Source of the DNA: a virus
Strand: one strand, 5' to 3'
Virus record (IMG/VR): IMGVR_UViG_3300048091_000417
Location: 1-59,715 of that record
Length of the DNA: 59,715 nucleotides
A model generated the notes under the pieces. That model saw only the letters and a program-made list of their open reading frames with translations, ran no database searches and was not told the DNA's origin. A program made the position numbers and the translations under genes. The first letter of the stretch is position 1; each line of letters starts with the position of its first letter. Shown piece after piece: positions 40,909 to 47,888 of this stretch.

Positions 40909-41696
40909 CAGAACCCCTCCTTGCCGCGCTGCGATTCCCAATCGAATGGAACAACTACCCCGCCACCCTCTCGCAGGCGATCAACGCAACGCTCGCCCAT
41001 CGCCAGCGGAAGCTGATCGCCGCTCAGGTTGGAGATCACCACTGTCGGCCGCATCTGTTCGTACCGGCCGTTGATGATTGCGAACAGGGTGGTCAGCTCG
41101 AAGTCACTCGGCTGTTCCTTGCTCACCCCGACCTCATCAAGGACCAGCAGCGAAGGTTCGATCAGGCTGGACAGGATGTCGGCCTCGGACTGTTCGTTGT
41201 TGCGGTCGTAGGTCGCGCGGATCGACTGCAGGATTGAGCCGACAGTCCGGTACACGGCTGTGGCCGAGGTGGCGCGCATCAGGTCGTTGGCCATGGCCGC
41301 GCCGAGATGGGTCTTTCCGGTACCGGGCTGGCCCAGCAGCATCAGGCAGCGACCGGTGCGCTCGATCTCGGCGAACGCGGCGACGTAGCGACGGCAGAAC
41401 GCCAAGGCTTTGCGCTGGCCTTCGTGTTCGATCTGGTAGTTGTCCAAGGTGCGATCAGCGAAGCGTTTCGGGATCAGCGCCGCGCCGAGCTTCTTCGCCA
41501 TGGCTTCACGCTTGATCCGGATCTCTTCGGCGCGCTGCTTGGCTTCGCGTTCGGTGCGCTCCTTGCGTTCGCACTCAGGGCAGCGGCCGACGATCTCGCG
41601 ACCCAGCAGCACGGTGACGCGCTGTTCGAACGGGCCGTGATCGTCGCAGTGGGCTGGCTGGATGCGTTGGCCGGCGGCCTGCTTGACGTCGGACAT
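40908..41696 (-). CDS. DnaC-like helicase loader
   Basis: The 262-aa AAA+ protein shows Walker A (LLGQPGTGKTHL near residue 120), Walker B (LLVLDEVG), sensor-like VVISNLSGDQLP and the arginine region ERCVDRLREGGG, as in DnaC/IstB loaders. The N-terminus contains HCDDHG and CPECE, a possible zinc knuckle. It would load host DnaB onto the origin opened by the O-like protein encoded just upstream. AAGGTGA sets the ATG at 41696. Confidence 0.88.
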   Translation of the reverse strand: MSDVKQAAGQRIQPAHCDDHGPFEQRVTVLLGREIVGRCPECERKERTEREAKQRAEEIRIKREAMAKKLGAALIPKRFADRTLDNYQIEHEGQRKALAFCRRYVAAFAEIERTGRCLMLLGQPGTGKTHLGAAMANDLMRATSATAVYRTVGSILQSIRATYDRNNEQSEADILSSLIEPSLLVLDEVGVSKEQPSDFELTTLFAIINGRYEQMRPTVVISNLSGDQLPLAMGERCVDRLREGGGVVVPFDWESQRGKEGF

Positions 41697-41709
41697 GGCA
41701 ATCACCTTT

Positions 41710-42567
41710 TCAGAGCGCATAGCTGCCGTCCTCCCGCTGGGTCAGGCCTGCGGTGTAGTCGCGACCGGCGAAGCCGTGGTGTCGTGATGCGGATGGTGCA
41801 GCGGCTGGTTTTTCAGCGATGCGGTTAGCAATCCAGGCTGCCTTGAACCCCTGCCAGCCAGCGGAAAGCGCTTCAGTCATCGCAACGTCAGCAGCGATGC
41901 CCAGATCAGCGCACTTCACCAGTTCGGCGTTAAGCGAGTTCCAGACGGTCTCGGTGACGGCGGCCTTTTTCTCTTTGCGCAGGGCCAGCCAGTCTTTGAG
42001 CAGACCCTCGGTCAGGCAGTGAGGGTTGTTGGCAAGGAGGTTGGTCAGGCCGAACGGTTTCTTGCGATCAGCCTTGGCGGGCGCCTTTTCGGCTTGGGGG
42101 GGAATAATCTCTTCCGAAGGAAGAGTTATAGGGGGTTCTTTCTTTGTATAAAGAAGGCAAGTTGCCGTTTTGGTCTCACTCGTTTCCTGTCTCAGTGAGA
42201 CGATATTGTCCCAGTGAGACGTTTTGGTCTCAGTGAGACTCTGTTGTTTTTCTTCGTAGAACACCCATTCCGACACAGGGGAAATGCCGATGTCGCCACG
42301 GCTTCCACCGACGCGGTAGATGATGCGGCGCTCCAGCAGGTGACTGATTGCCTTCGACGTGACGTCGCGGCGCATGTTGGTGTGTTTGCCGAGGTCGTCG
42401 GCGGTAAGGCGCTTCGTTTCGACCTGGTACCCGATTGTCTGACGGGCAATTGCCATGACAACACGAAGCTCGCGCGCAGGCAGGTCGACGGTGGAAAGCG
42501 CCTCCATAACGGAATTGTCCATTCGGGTGAACCCTCGGGACTTGTCAAATGAGACGATGTTTGTCAT
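41710..42567 (-). CDS. Replication protein O-like initiator
   Basis: The first 115 residues form the phage O DNA-binding domain: GFTRMDNSVMEALSTVDLPA, RELRVVMAIARQTIGYQVET, DLGKHTNMRRDVTSKAISHL, a winged helix. The middle (about 110-165) is a repetitive linker encoded by the origin iterons (TETKTSHWDN, RQETSETKTA). The C-terminal part (LLKDWLALRKEKKAAVTETV) probably binds the helicase loader. The origin-in-gene arrangement is that of lambda O. Confidence 0.86.
   Translation of the reverse strand: MTNIVSFDKSRGFTRMDNSVMEALSTVDLPARELRVVMAIARQTIGYQVETKRLTADDLGKHTNMRRDVTSKAISHLLERRIIYRVGGSRGDIGISPVSEWVFYEEKQQSLTETKTSHWDNIVSLRQETSETKTATCLLYTKKEPPITLPSEEIIPPQAEKAPAKADRKKPFGLTNLLANNPHCLTEGLLKDWLALRKEKKAAVTETVWNSLNAELVKCADLGIAADVAMTEALSAGWQGFKAAWIANRIAEKPAAAPSASRHHGFAGRDYTAGLTQREDGSYAL
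42171..42239. repeat. Probable replication origin: iterons in O gene
   Basis: The palindromic unit GTCTCAGTGAGAC occurs at 42189-42201 and 42227-42239, with a one-base variant (GTCCCAGTGAGAC) at 42208-42220: exactly 19 bp between starts. A partial unit GTCTCACT lies at 42173. An AT-rich stretch (42121-42160) sits beside them and could be the unwinding region. This is the lambda ori layout. Confidence 0.78.
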
Positions 42568-42632
42568 GATTTTTCTCGCTTACTGCTTTGCTGAAGAACC
42601 GCCATGCCCGGCGGTTTTTTTGTGTCTGAATT

Positions 42633-43244
42633 TCAGGAAACGACTTTCAGTCGGCCGGAGCTCATCAACTGCTCGGCTTTACGCCCCAATTCACCCGCCC
42701 GCGCCTCCACCTGCCTGCATTGCTTGGCGAAAGCCGGGAGGTGAGGAAGGTCCTGCTCGCACATCACCTGGTCGTCGAAGACTTCACTGCCGGTGTCGAT
42801 GACATCGCCCAGTGCGCGGATCAACGCGCCGAAGCTTTTATTCGCACACAGGTCGCTGTCCAGGTGACGAGCGCCGATCAGGCCGTGACGGCCTGCCAGC
42901 TCATTGATGCAGTGGTCTCGATACTCAGGAATGAGCGCATCCACCCAAGCCTCTTCCAGCCAAGAAGGCATCTCCTGATCACCAGAGAGCCAACGCTGCA
43001 CGCGCTTCAACCAGCGACCGGTTGCCTTGATGAATTCACTGGCATCACTCGTCAGTTCTTCGCAATTGAAATTGGGAACATCTTTCTGCTCGGCCTTGCC
43101 GGGAAGTGAACGCCACAGCTCAACGCTCAGCGCTTGGGCGAAATCGTCCTGGCTCAGACTGGTGCGAGCGATCTGGTTTTGGGCGTGAGCGATCAGCACC
43201 TGATCACGGGTTTGCTCTGCATGTCTTGGACTGGACGTTTCCAT
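42633..43244 (-). CDS. Phage protein in CII position, 203 aa
   Basis: METSSPRHAEQTRDQVLIAH leads a helical protein with LSQDDFAQALSVELWRSLPG, FIKATGRWLKRVQRWLSGDQ and EEAWVDALIPEYRDHCINEL. The latter part resembles YmfL/CII-like prophage regulators. It lies between the cro-like gene and the O-like initiator, the classical cII site, and is presumably transcribed from the same leftward promoter. A regulatory role is inferred. Confidence 0.62.
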   Translation of the reverse strand: METSSPRHAEQTRDQVLIAHAQNQIARTSLSQDDFAQALSVELWRSLPGKAEQKDVPNFNCEELTSDASEFIKATGRWLKRVQRWLSGDQEMPSWLEEAWVDALIPEYRDHCINELAGRHGLIGARHLDSDLCANKSFGALIRALGDVIDTGSEVFDDQVMCEQDLPHLPAFAKQCRQVEARAGELGRKAEQLMSSGRLKVVS

Positions 43245-43307
43245 GGGGCTCTCTCGTTCGTATTCTGGGTTCATGCCAATTCGCTACTACTGATCAAGGA
43301 CGTATCC

Positions 43308-43553
43308 ATGACCGACTCTTCCGAACTGCAAGGCGAGATAACCGCCCTCTGCTGCTTTGTGGGTGCCTTGGCATCCACCCTGCCCCTTTCTTCTCAAATG
43401 AGGCTCTGGCCTGCGTTCGAGCAGAAGGCCAGTCAGTTGCGTGATCAGTTGAGCGATGAAGCTCTGCGTGGCTTTGAGCAGGCGACGATCTCGCTCAGCT
43501 CTAAGCCGCCATCTCGGCCCATGGGAACGATGGGCAAAGGGTTTCTTTCTTGA
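43308..43553 (+). CDS. Small hypothetical protein antisense to early operon, 81 aa
   Basis: AAGGA stands seven bases before the ATG. The product (MTDSSELQGEITALCCFVGA...) forms two or three helices (LWPAFEQKASQLRDQLSDEA) and looks like a real protein. It lies opposite the leftward early transcript and its end overlaps the 3' end of the cro-like gene by 53 bases. Transcription collision or antisense effects on the early genes are possible. Confidence 0.5.
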   Translation: MTDSSELQGEITALCCFVGALASTLPLSSQMRLWPAFEQKASQLRDQLSDEALRGFEQATISLSSKPPSRPMGTMGKGFLS

Positions 43554-43716
43554 ACTCACCCTGGGTCAGCGCCTCTGCCCGCTTCGCAACAATCGGAGAC
43601 ATCCCGTGCTTGCCACGAACCCAGCCAGAGACGGTGCTTTGATCAACCTTGAGCTTTTCGGCGGTGGTTTCCTGCGTCCCGAAGAAGGTGACGAGGTCCT
43701 GGAAAATAGTGTTCAT
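43501..43716 (-). CDS. Cro-like (YdaS type) repressor, 71 aa
   Basis: MNTIFQDLVTFFGTQETTAE and KLKVDQSTVSGWVRGKHGMS form a helix-turn-helix of the YdaS/Cro class; AKRAEALTQGEFKKETLCPS follows. GGAGGGG precedes the ATG at 43716. It is the first gene of the leftward early operon, divergent from the CI-like gene, and should bind the same triple operator with reversed preference. Confidence 0.82.
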   Translation of the reverse strand: MNTIFQDLVTFFGTQETTAEKLKVDQSTVSGWVRGKHGMSPIVAKRAEALTQGEFKKETLCPSFPWAEMAA

Positions 43717-43727
43717 ATCGCCCCTCC

Positions 43728-43803
43728 ATACGGGAATACCCATATAGTAGATTATGGGAATACCGATTTGCAAGGATATGGGAGCACCCGTAATACTCGC
43801 CGG
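43728..43803. promoter_or_regulatory. Immunity switch: triple operator and divergent promoters
   Basis: Three operator copies, GGGAATACCC (43732), GGGAATACCG (43756) and GGGAGCACCC (43780), are spaced exactly 24 bp. The hexamer TTGCAA at 43768-43773 is its own complement and can serve as -35 for both directions. Rightward: 17 bp to TAATAC (43791-43796) for the CI-like gene. Leftward: 18 bp to TACTAT (complement of 43744-43749) for the cro-like gene. Each promoter spacer contains one operator. Confidence 0.8.
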
Positions 43804-44469
43804 ATGGAATTTAAAGACCGTTTAAAAGCTGCCCGTCGACACGCGAATCTGAATCAGGCTGAACTGGCTCAACGAGCCGGGATCACGCAGACGTCGATTT
43901 CCGATCTCGAACGGGGAAAATCCAAAGCCACTGCCCATGTCGCGAAAATCGCGAGCGTTTGTGGCGTCGATGCCCTTTGGCTTTCAGATGGCAAGGGTGA
44001 AATGGTTCGCCGCGTGACTTCACAAGGTGATGAGCCCGCGAACGTGGCCATGGCAGCCCAGCCCAACATGATGTTCCGGTATCCGGTCATTTCATGGGTC
44101 GCCGCCGGCGCTTGGGCCGAAGCAGTTGAGCCCTACCCGCCTGGCTTTTCTGATCGTTACGAAATGTCTGAGTACGACTCGAAGGGCCCTGCCTTTTGGC
44201 TTGAGGTCAAAGGAGACTCAATGACATCGCCGGTCGGTCAGAGCGTCCCTGAGGGCAGCCTGATCTTGGTGGACACTGAAGCCGATGCCTATTCCGGCAA
44301 GCTAGTCATTGCAAAACTGTCCAACAGCGACAAAGCCACGTTCAAGAAACTGGTAGATGACGGTGGACGTCGGTATCTCAAGCCGTTGAACTCCGCCTAC
44401 CCTATGGAAGCGTGCGAGGACGATTGTCGCATCATTGGAGTAGTGGTCAGGGCTTTAATGAAGCTCTAG
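43804..44469 (+). CDS. cI: CI-like prophage repressor, S24 family
   Basis: The 221-aa protein has an N-terminal HTH (RHANLNQAELAQRAGITQTS, SISDLERGKSKATAHVAKIA) and a C-terminal LexA-type peptidase: cleavage site Ala-Gly in WVAAGAWAEA, catalytic Ser in KGDSMTSP and Lys in GKLVIAKL. RecA filaments would trigger self-cleavage and induction. The ATG lies only seven bases after the TAATAC -10, with no ribosome site, so the mRNA from this promoter is probably leaderless as in lambda PRM. Operators in the promoter allow autoregulation. Confidence 0.92.
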   Translation: MEFKDRLKAARRHANLNQAELAQRAGITQTSISDLERGKSKATAHVAKIASVCGVDALWLSDGKGEMVRRVTSQGDEPANVAMAAQPNMMFRYPVISWVAAGAWAEAVEPYPPGFSDRYEMSEYDSKGPAFWLEVKGDSMTSPVGQSVPEGSLILVDTEADAYSGKLVIAKLSNSDKATFKKLVDDGGRRYLKPLNSAYPMEACEDDCRIIGVVVRALMKL

Positions 44470-44512
44470 CCAAAATCAGAAAGCTTTTATCAAATTAGAG
44501 AAGGGAATTCTT

Positions 44513-45016
44513 TTGAAACATGCAATCGTTTTTTTGGGCTTAACAATGACCCTGACCGGATGCATTGCACCTCAACAACGAACACAACCGCAGCTCCAGA
44601 TTCCAGCGAAACCAACGATTCGTGAATTTAAGCCTATAGTGTTTAAGCCTAGACCCGAGAAAAGTGCGGCTTGGAATTATCAAGCTCAACTGGATATTCC
44701 CGTATTTGAATGCCATCTTGAATCCAGTGGAGGAAATAGCCTATATCGTATGGGCATACGGTCAGCGCTAGAATCCTACGGAACTTCATTGAGTGCCTGC
44801 ATGGCGAATGCTAGGAAGGTAGGCGATGATGCAGTGGCGAAATTTAAGGGCAGCAACCCTTCGCCAAAAATGCTGGATCTCGGCAAAGACCTTTATGCCA
44901 AGTGGTCGACCTATATCGGATCGATGAGTGTATATTCCGGTGAAAGTGATTCAGCCAAGCTGGCCTACAACGCTTCACGCCAAGCTTTATTGACTGAAGA
45001 GAAGTTTTCAAACTAA
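44513..45016 (+). CDS. Lipoprotein moron downstream of cI, 167 aa
   Basis: A TTG at 44513 preceded by AAGGG gives MKHAIVFLGLTMTLTGCIAP, a lipoprotein signal with Cys at about residue 17. The mature part starts with a Pro/Gln-rich stretch and contains SLSACMANARKVGDDAVAKF. The gene is AT-rich and lies 43 bases behind the repressor gene, so it is expressed in the lysogen: a typical lysogenic conversion gene, perhaps altering the envelope. No family recognised. Confidence 0.65.
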   Translation: MKHAIVFLGLTMTLTGCIAPQQRTQPQLQIPAKPTIREFKPIVFKPRPEKSAAWNYQAQLDIPVFECHLESSGGNSLYRMGIRSALESYGTSLSACMANARKVGDDAVAKFKGSNPSPKMLDLGKDLYAKWSTYIGSMSVYSGESDSAKLAYNASRQALLTEEKFSN

Positions 45017-45117
45017 AACCTTTTAGCCTGCCTAATCCGCCATACAAGGCAAGTCGTGCCATAAAGTCATCGGCTTGAATGATTTGGCGGGTTTTAAATA
45101 TTCAATGGATACTAAGA

Positions 45118-45615
45118 ATGTTCAAATTTCCCCGCCTTATCGCATCTGCTGTGATGTTTACCGTAATCTCCGGGTGCGCGTCTTCCCCCAAGCAGGTAAT
45201 TCGAATGGACTTTCCGGTCGTGGAATATTCCGCTCTCTCGCACGTTGGGAGCGGCACGGTGGAGGGGCAGGTTTTCATGAAGACTGTTGGCGGCGACGTA
45301 AAGTACGGGGCAGGATCAGAAGTAATCTTGAATCCGATCACTAGCTACTCGGAGCAGTGGTATGACGCGTCCTACAACCTGCATCGACCGATGAGCCCAG
45401 CTGACGCCCGCCAAGCTCAGTACCTAGTAACCATTCAGGCTGACGGATCTGGCAATTTCAAATTCAACAATGTTCCACCCGGCAGGTATTTCGTAACCTC
45501 CTCGGTTTTTTGGCAGATCCCCTCCCAATTTGGCCTTAGCCGGCAAGGGGGCATGATGACCAACCGAATCACAGTCACCAATGACCAAGTCACACGGACC
45601 ATAGTCAGCCGCTGA
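45118..45615 (+). CDS. Second lipoprotein moron, 165 aa
   Basis: MFKFPRLIASAVMFTVISGC is a lipoprotein signal with Cys near residue 20. The mature part contains QADGSGNFKFNNVPPGRYFV, a carboxypeptidase-regulatory-like beta sandwich motif often found in surface lipoproteins. An upstream ATG is in frame, but the one at 45118 fits the signal peptide length. A strong terminator follows. Co-expressed with the repressor and previous lipoprotein, it is a candidate surface modifier of the lysogen. Confidence 0.68.
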   Translation: MFKFPRLIASAVMFTVISGCASSPKQVIRMDFPVVEYSALSHVGSGTVEGQVFMKTVGGDVKYGAGSEVILNPITSYSEQWYDASYNLHRPMSPADARQAQYLVTIQADGSGNFKFNNVPPGRYFVTSSVFWQIPSQFGLSRQGGMMTNRITVTNDQVTRTIVSR

Positions 45616-45623
45616 CCCGAAAT

Positions 45624-45648
45624 GGCCCGCCGCTCGCGGGCTTTTTTG
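45624..45648 (+). terminator. Terminator of the cI-lipoprotein operon
   Basis: GCCCGCCGCTCGCGGGC followed by TTTTTT. Confidence 0.8.
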
Positions 45649-45711
45649 TGCCAATTTTTCGAAAGAGAACATTTGTACTCCAATGCTATTGCCATTCTAA
45701 TAGATCCTTTC

Positions 45712-45731
45712 TACTGTATATGCATACAGTA
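45712..45731. promoter_or_regulatory. LexA (SOS) box, fully symmetric
   Basis: TACTGTATATGCATACAGTA is a perfect 20-bp palindrome matching the LexA consensus. It lies 19 bases upstream of the DUF1654 gene. Confidence 0.88.
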
Positions 45732-45750
45732 GTAGAAATGGAGGTTCACA

Positions 45751-46002
45751 ATGCTTCAGCAGCCCGAGTTCACCCAGATTAAGCCCCGCTCCTACGAGCA
45801 GATCGGCCACCGCGTTAAAGAGATCATCAGCGATCCCAATGTTCAGAAGGTTCAGTTCGTTACCGTCTCCAGGTTGCCCAACGAGGGCAGGTCCGACTGG
45901 TGGAGGCTAATGAATGAGATCGCCAGCACCCAAGGCATTCGGGTGCAGAGGGTCGATGAAGACTCCTTCAAAATAGGCTGGCGAGAATACTTCGAAGCCT
46001 AA
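45751..46002 (+). CDS. DUF1654 family protein under SOS control
   Basis: The 83-aa product (SYEQIGHRVKEIISDPNVQK, SRLPNEGRSDWWRLMNEIAS, DGI-like QGIRVQRVDEDSFKIGW) fits DUF1654, a small family almost confined to Pseudomonas and its phages. GGAGGTT gives an ideal start. A terminator closes the gene, so it is a one-gene SOS regulon member between the immunity region and the early operon. Its biochemical role is unknown; damage control suggests a part in induction or anti-host take-over. Confidence 0.8.
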   Translation: MLQQPEFTQIKPRSYEQIGHRVKEIISDPNVQKVQFVTVSRLPNEGRSDWWRLMNEIASTQGIRVQRVDEDSFKIGWREYFEA

Positions 46003-46006
46003 ATAG

Positions 46007-46029
46007 AGCCCGCCAAGTGCGGGCTTTTT
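46007..46029 (+). terminator. Terminator of the DUF1654 gene
   Basis: AGCCCGCCAAGTGCGGGCTTTTTA, a GC-rich hairpin plus T run. Confidence 0.75.
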
Positions 46030-46047
46030 ACCGCCTGCCTATAAATT

Positions 46048-46090
46048 TATGGGAATACCCATTGACAGAAAATATGGGCACTCCTATATT
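46048..46090 (+). promoter_or_regulatory. Rightward early promoter with CI-type operators
   Basis: TTGACA (46062-46067), 17 bp, TATATT (46085-46090) is a near-consensus sigma-70 promoter. A perfect operator ATGGGAATACCCAT overlaps the -35 upstream side (GGGAATACCC 46051-46060), and a degenerate copy GGGCACTCCT (46076-46085) lies over the spacer. Their identity with the operators beside cI shows that CI/Cro control this promoter. Confidence 0.82.
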
Positions 46091-46114
46091 TCACCCATCG
46101 CAGCGACACACCGC

Positions 46115-46397
46115 TCCGAACCGCTCTTTAACAACCAGCGCCATGAACGACTACCCGGCCAAACCGGTTAGGTCACTCCCGGCACCATCGGTGGGAGATC
46201 AGTAAACCGAAGGAAACAAACCGCTGCGCTTGTAAGGCGACCGGCGCCAGATGAAAGCCATTGAGGGGCTCAGTCTGGCGAGGTGATGACCGAACTGTGC
46301 GAATGACCCTGACGGGCGCAGTGAGTGATAAGACTGAACGATTCACTGAAGCACCTGGGCGACCGGGTGCTTTGGGAATCCACTGGAGGAATAAGGC
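46115..46397 (+). ncRNA. boxA-bearing structured leader of early operon
   Basis: CGCTCTTTAACAA at 46122-46134 equals the rRNA/phage boxA consensus bound by NusB-NusE. Downstream are several hairpins: CTCCC-GGCACC-ATC-GGTG-GGAG (about 46177-46198), CGCCAGA...TCTGGCG (about 46245-46280), CAGTGAGT...ATTCACTG (about 46318-46347) and AAGCACC...GGTGCTT (about 46351-46374). No ribosome site and ORF pair is found before 46398. I infer an antitermination (nut/put-like) leader. Confidence 0.62.
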
Positions 46398-46583
46398 ATG
46401 AGCCTGAAAGATCAGGGCTACCGCTTCTGCGTCAGCCCGAACAAGCAAGACGCCAGATGGCTAGCGCCGAACATCTGGAAAGCGATGCACGCCGACTGGA
46501 TCGACGTGACGGACTGGTCAAGCGAGAAGCTGGTCGCGTTCGTGACGCCCGAGCCGCAGCAGGAAGAGCTGTTCGCAGCGTAA
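46398..46583 (+). CDS. First protein of rightward early operon, 61 aa
   Basis: GGAGGA precedes the ATG at eight bases. The protein (MSLKDQGYRFCVSPNKQDAR...) is small, with one tryptophan-rich segment (HADWIDVTDWSSEKLV) and an acidic tail. It is sandwiched between the boxA leader and the 888-nt structured stretch, so it may be a regulator acting on one of them. No family recognised. Confidence 0.6.
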   Translation: MSLKDQGYRFCVSPNKQDARWLAPNIWKAMHADWIDVTDWSSEKLVAFVTPEPQQEELFAA

Positions 46584-47471
46584 AAGCAGTCGGCATTCGC
46601 AAGAGTGCCCATCGGAGATTGATCGAAGCGTGCCCAAGCGGGCTGCAGCGCTAGGATCGCAAAGCCCCGTGAAGTTCCTGAGCCGGTATGAGCAAGACGG
46701 CCAATACCAAAAACGCGGCGGGAAGCAAGCGGGCCAGCGCCCCGGTGCTTCGATCAATCTCCGATGCAGATGCAGGACCGGGCTGACGGGCAAGTGTAAG
46801 ACCTGAGGGATCGCGGGAATCGTGGTCGATAGAGTGAGTAAGCGCCCAGATGGCCACGGCGAGTCCAAGAATAAGCGGCTGAAACCTTCGCCCCGGTGAA
46901 ACTCCGGTGTCACTAAGGCCGCTAATAGTCATGCCGGGATCAGCTCCGGCCATCTGCACCCCATTCCAGAATCCAGAGCGGGGATCAAGCCGCCTCCGCC
47001 ACGAGCGTCGGACAATACGGTCTTTGTGGTCACTCCAAAGCAGTGTTCGTTTCGTTCCGTGTGAGCGAAGGCCGCGCCACTGGGCCAAATCAACTGAGCA
47101 ACGACGGGGTGAATCGCCGTGACAGCCGGAGAGACGGCACTTATTCAACAGGTAGCCACTGCCTTCCCAGTGAGCGAGCGATAGGAGACACCGCCATGAA
47201 GTAGATCAACGATCCACCTGTGTGGTGCCGTAAGCCTGAAGGCGGCGCCGAACACCTGGACAGGCAGCGGAAAGCAGGGCCGTCGATGTCACCGCGCATT
47301 GGCCGGAAGGTAGGCCCACCCTTCGCAGCACATCGGAACGGTGCCCGCACACGCGGAACCCCCTACCCCATAACGACCGCATCGACAGGTGCCCGCGTGC
47401 TTCACGGCACGGGCTTGGTCACCTGCGCGGGCATCTGATCGATGCGGTTGAACAGCGCCTGGGAGGCGACC
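46584..47471 (+). ncRNA. Long structured non-coding region, candidate novel RNA
   Basis: No plus-strand frame with a ribosome site occupies these 888 bases. Strong pairing is visible: a perfect 20-bp helix between 46610-46629 and 46747-46766 enclosing about 117 bases; a 21/22-nt helix (one G-T pair, one bulged A) between 47377-47397 and 47426-47447; and local hairpins near 46591-46609, 46933-46950, 47104-47121, 47156-47173 and 47224-47250. It ends at the ribosome site of the next gene. A mini-frame ATG-AAG-TAG with AGGAG upstream occurs at 47196-47204. Alternatives are a decayed coding region or a membrane protein gene on the minus strand. Confidence 0.55.
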
Positions 47472-47888
47472 ATGAACTCATTCGCAAGAGCGCAAGCGCG
47501 CTGGGACAACATGCAGCCGGATGATGACTCCGGTCATGAAGAAGCGGCTCACCGCTGGATCGAAGACACAGCCGAGAACCTGATGCGCGGCTGTGACCTG
47601 GTGATTCGCCGTCGTCTCTGTTCCCCCATCGTCGTCGAGTACTCCACGTTCCTTTCCGACGTTCAGACTCATCTGAATCAGCGGCAGATCGACGATGAAG
47701 ATCCTGATGACTTCTTCGCTCAGCTAGTCATCGCGGCTCTTGGTGGTGCACCGGCCAAGACGTTTGCCTTGGGCCTGCTCGGTCCGGGACAAACGCCTAT
47801 GGGCACGCTGTTCGATATCGCCGTGGCGCTGGTCGAGCCGCACGCCGAAGCAGGCCTTGAGGCTGAAGCAGAGGATGCGGACCTATGA
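47472..47888 (+). CDS. Hypothetical early protein, 138 aa
   Basis: GGGAGG precedes the ATG. The product (MNSFARAQARWDNMQPDDDS...) is strongly acidic, with TAENLMRGCDLVIRRRLCSP in the middle and an Ala/Glu-rich tail (HAEAGLEAEAEDADL). It overlaps the next gene by four bases and opens a run of four coupled small genes. Function unknown. Confidence 0.62.
   Translation: MNSFARAQARWDNMQPDDDSGHEEAAHRWIEDTAENLMRGCDLVIRRRLCSPIVVEYSTFLSDVQTHLNQRQIDDEDPDDFFAQLVIAALGGAPAKTFALGLLGPGQTPMGTLFDIAVALVEPHAEAGLEAEAEDADL

Noticed and set aside
42189-42239. GTCTCAGTGAGAC palindromes as repressor operators
   Set aside because: They lie deep inside the initiator gene with a regular 19-bp period and no promoter, so origin iterons fit better.
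46143-46205. Short frame MNDYPAKPVRSLPAPSVGDQ in the early leader
   Set aside because: No ribosome site and it runs through a stable hairpin; better explained as leader RNA.
46651-46930. Minus-strand frame with two hydrophobic segments inside the structured region
   Set aside because: It could encode a small membrane protein, but the strong start signal is missing and the frame overlaps the perfect 20-bp helix, which would be needless for a coding gene. Kept only as the main alternative to a non-coding RNA.
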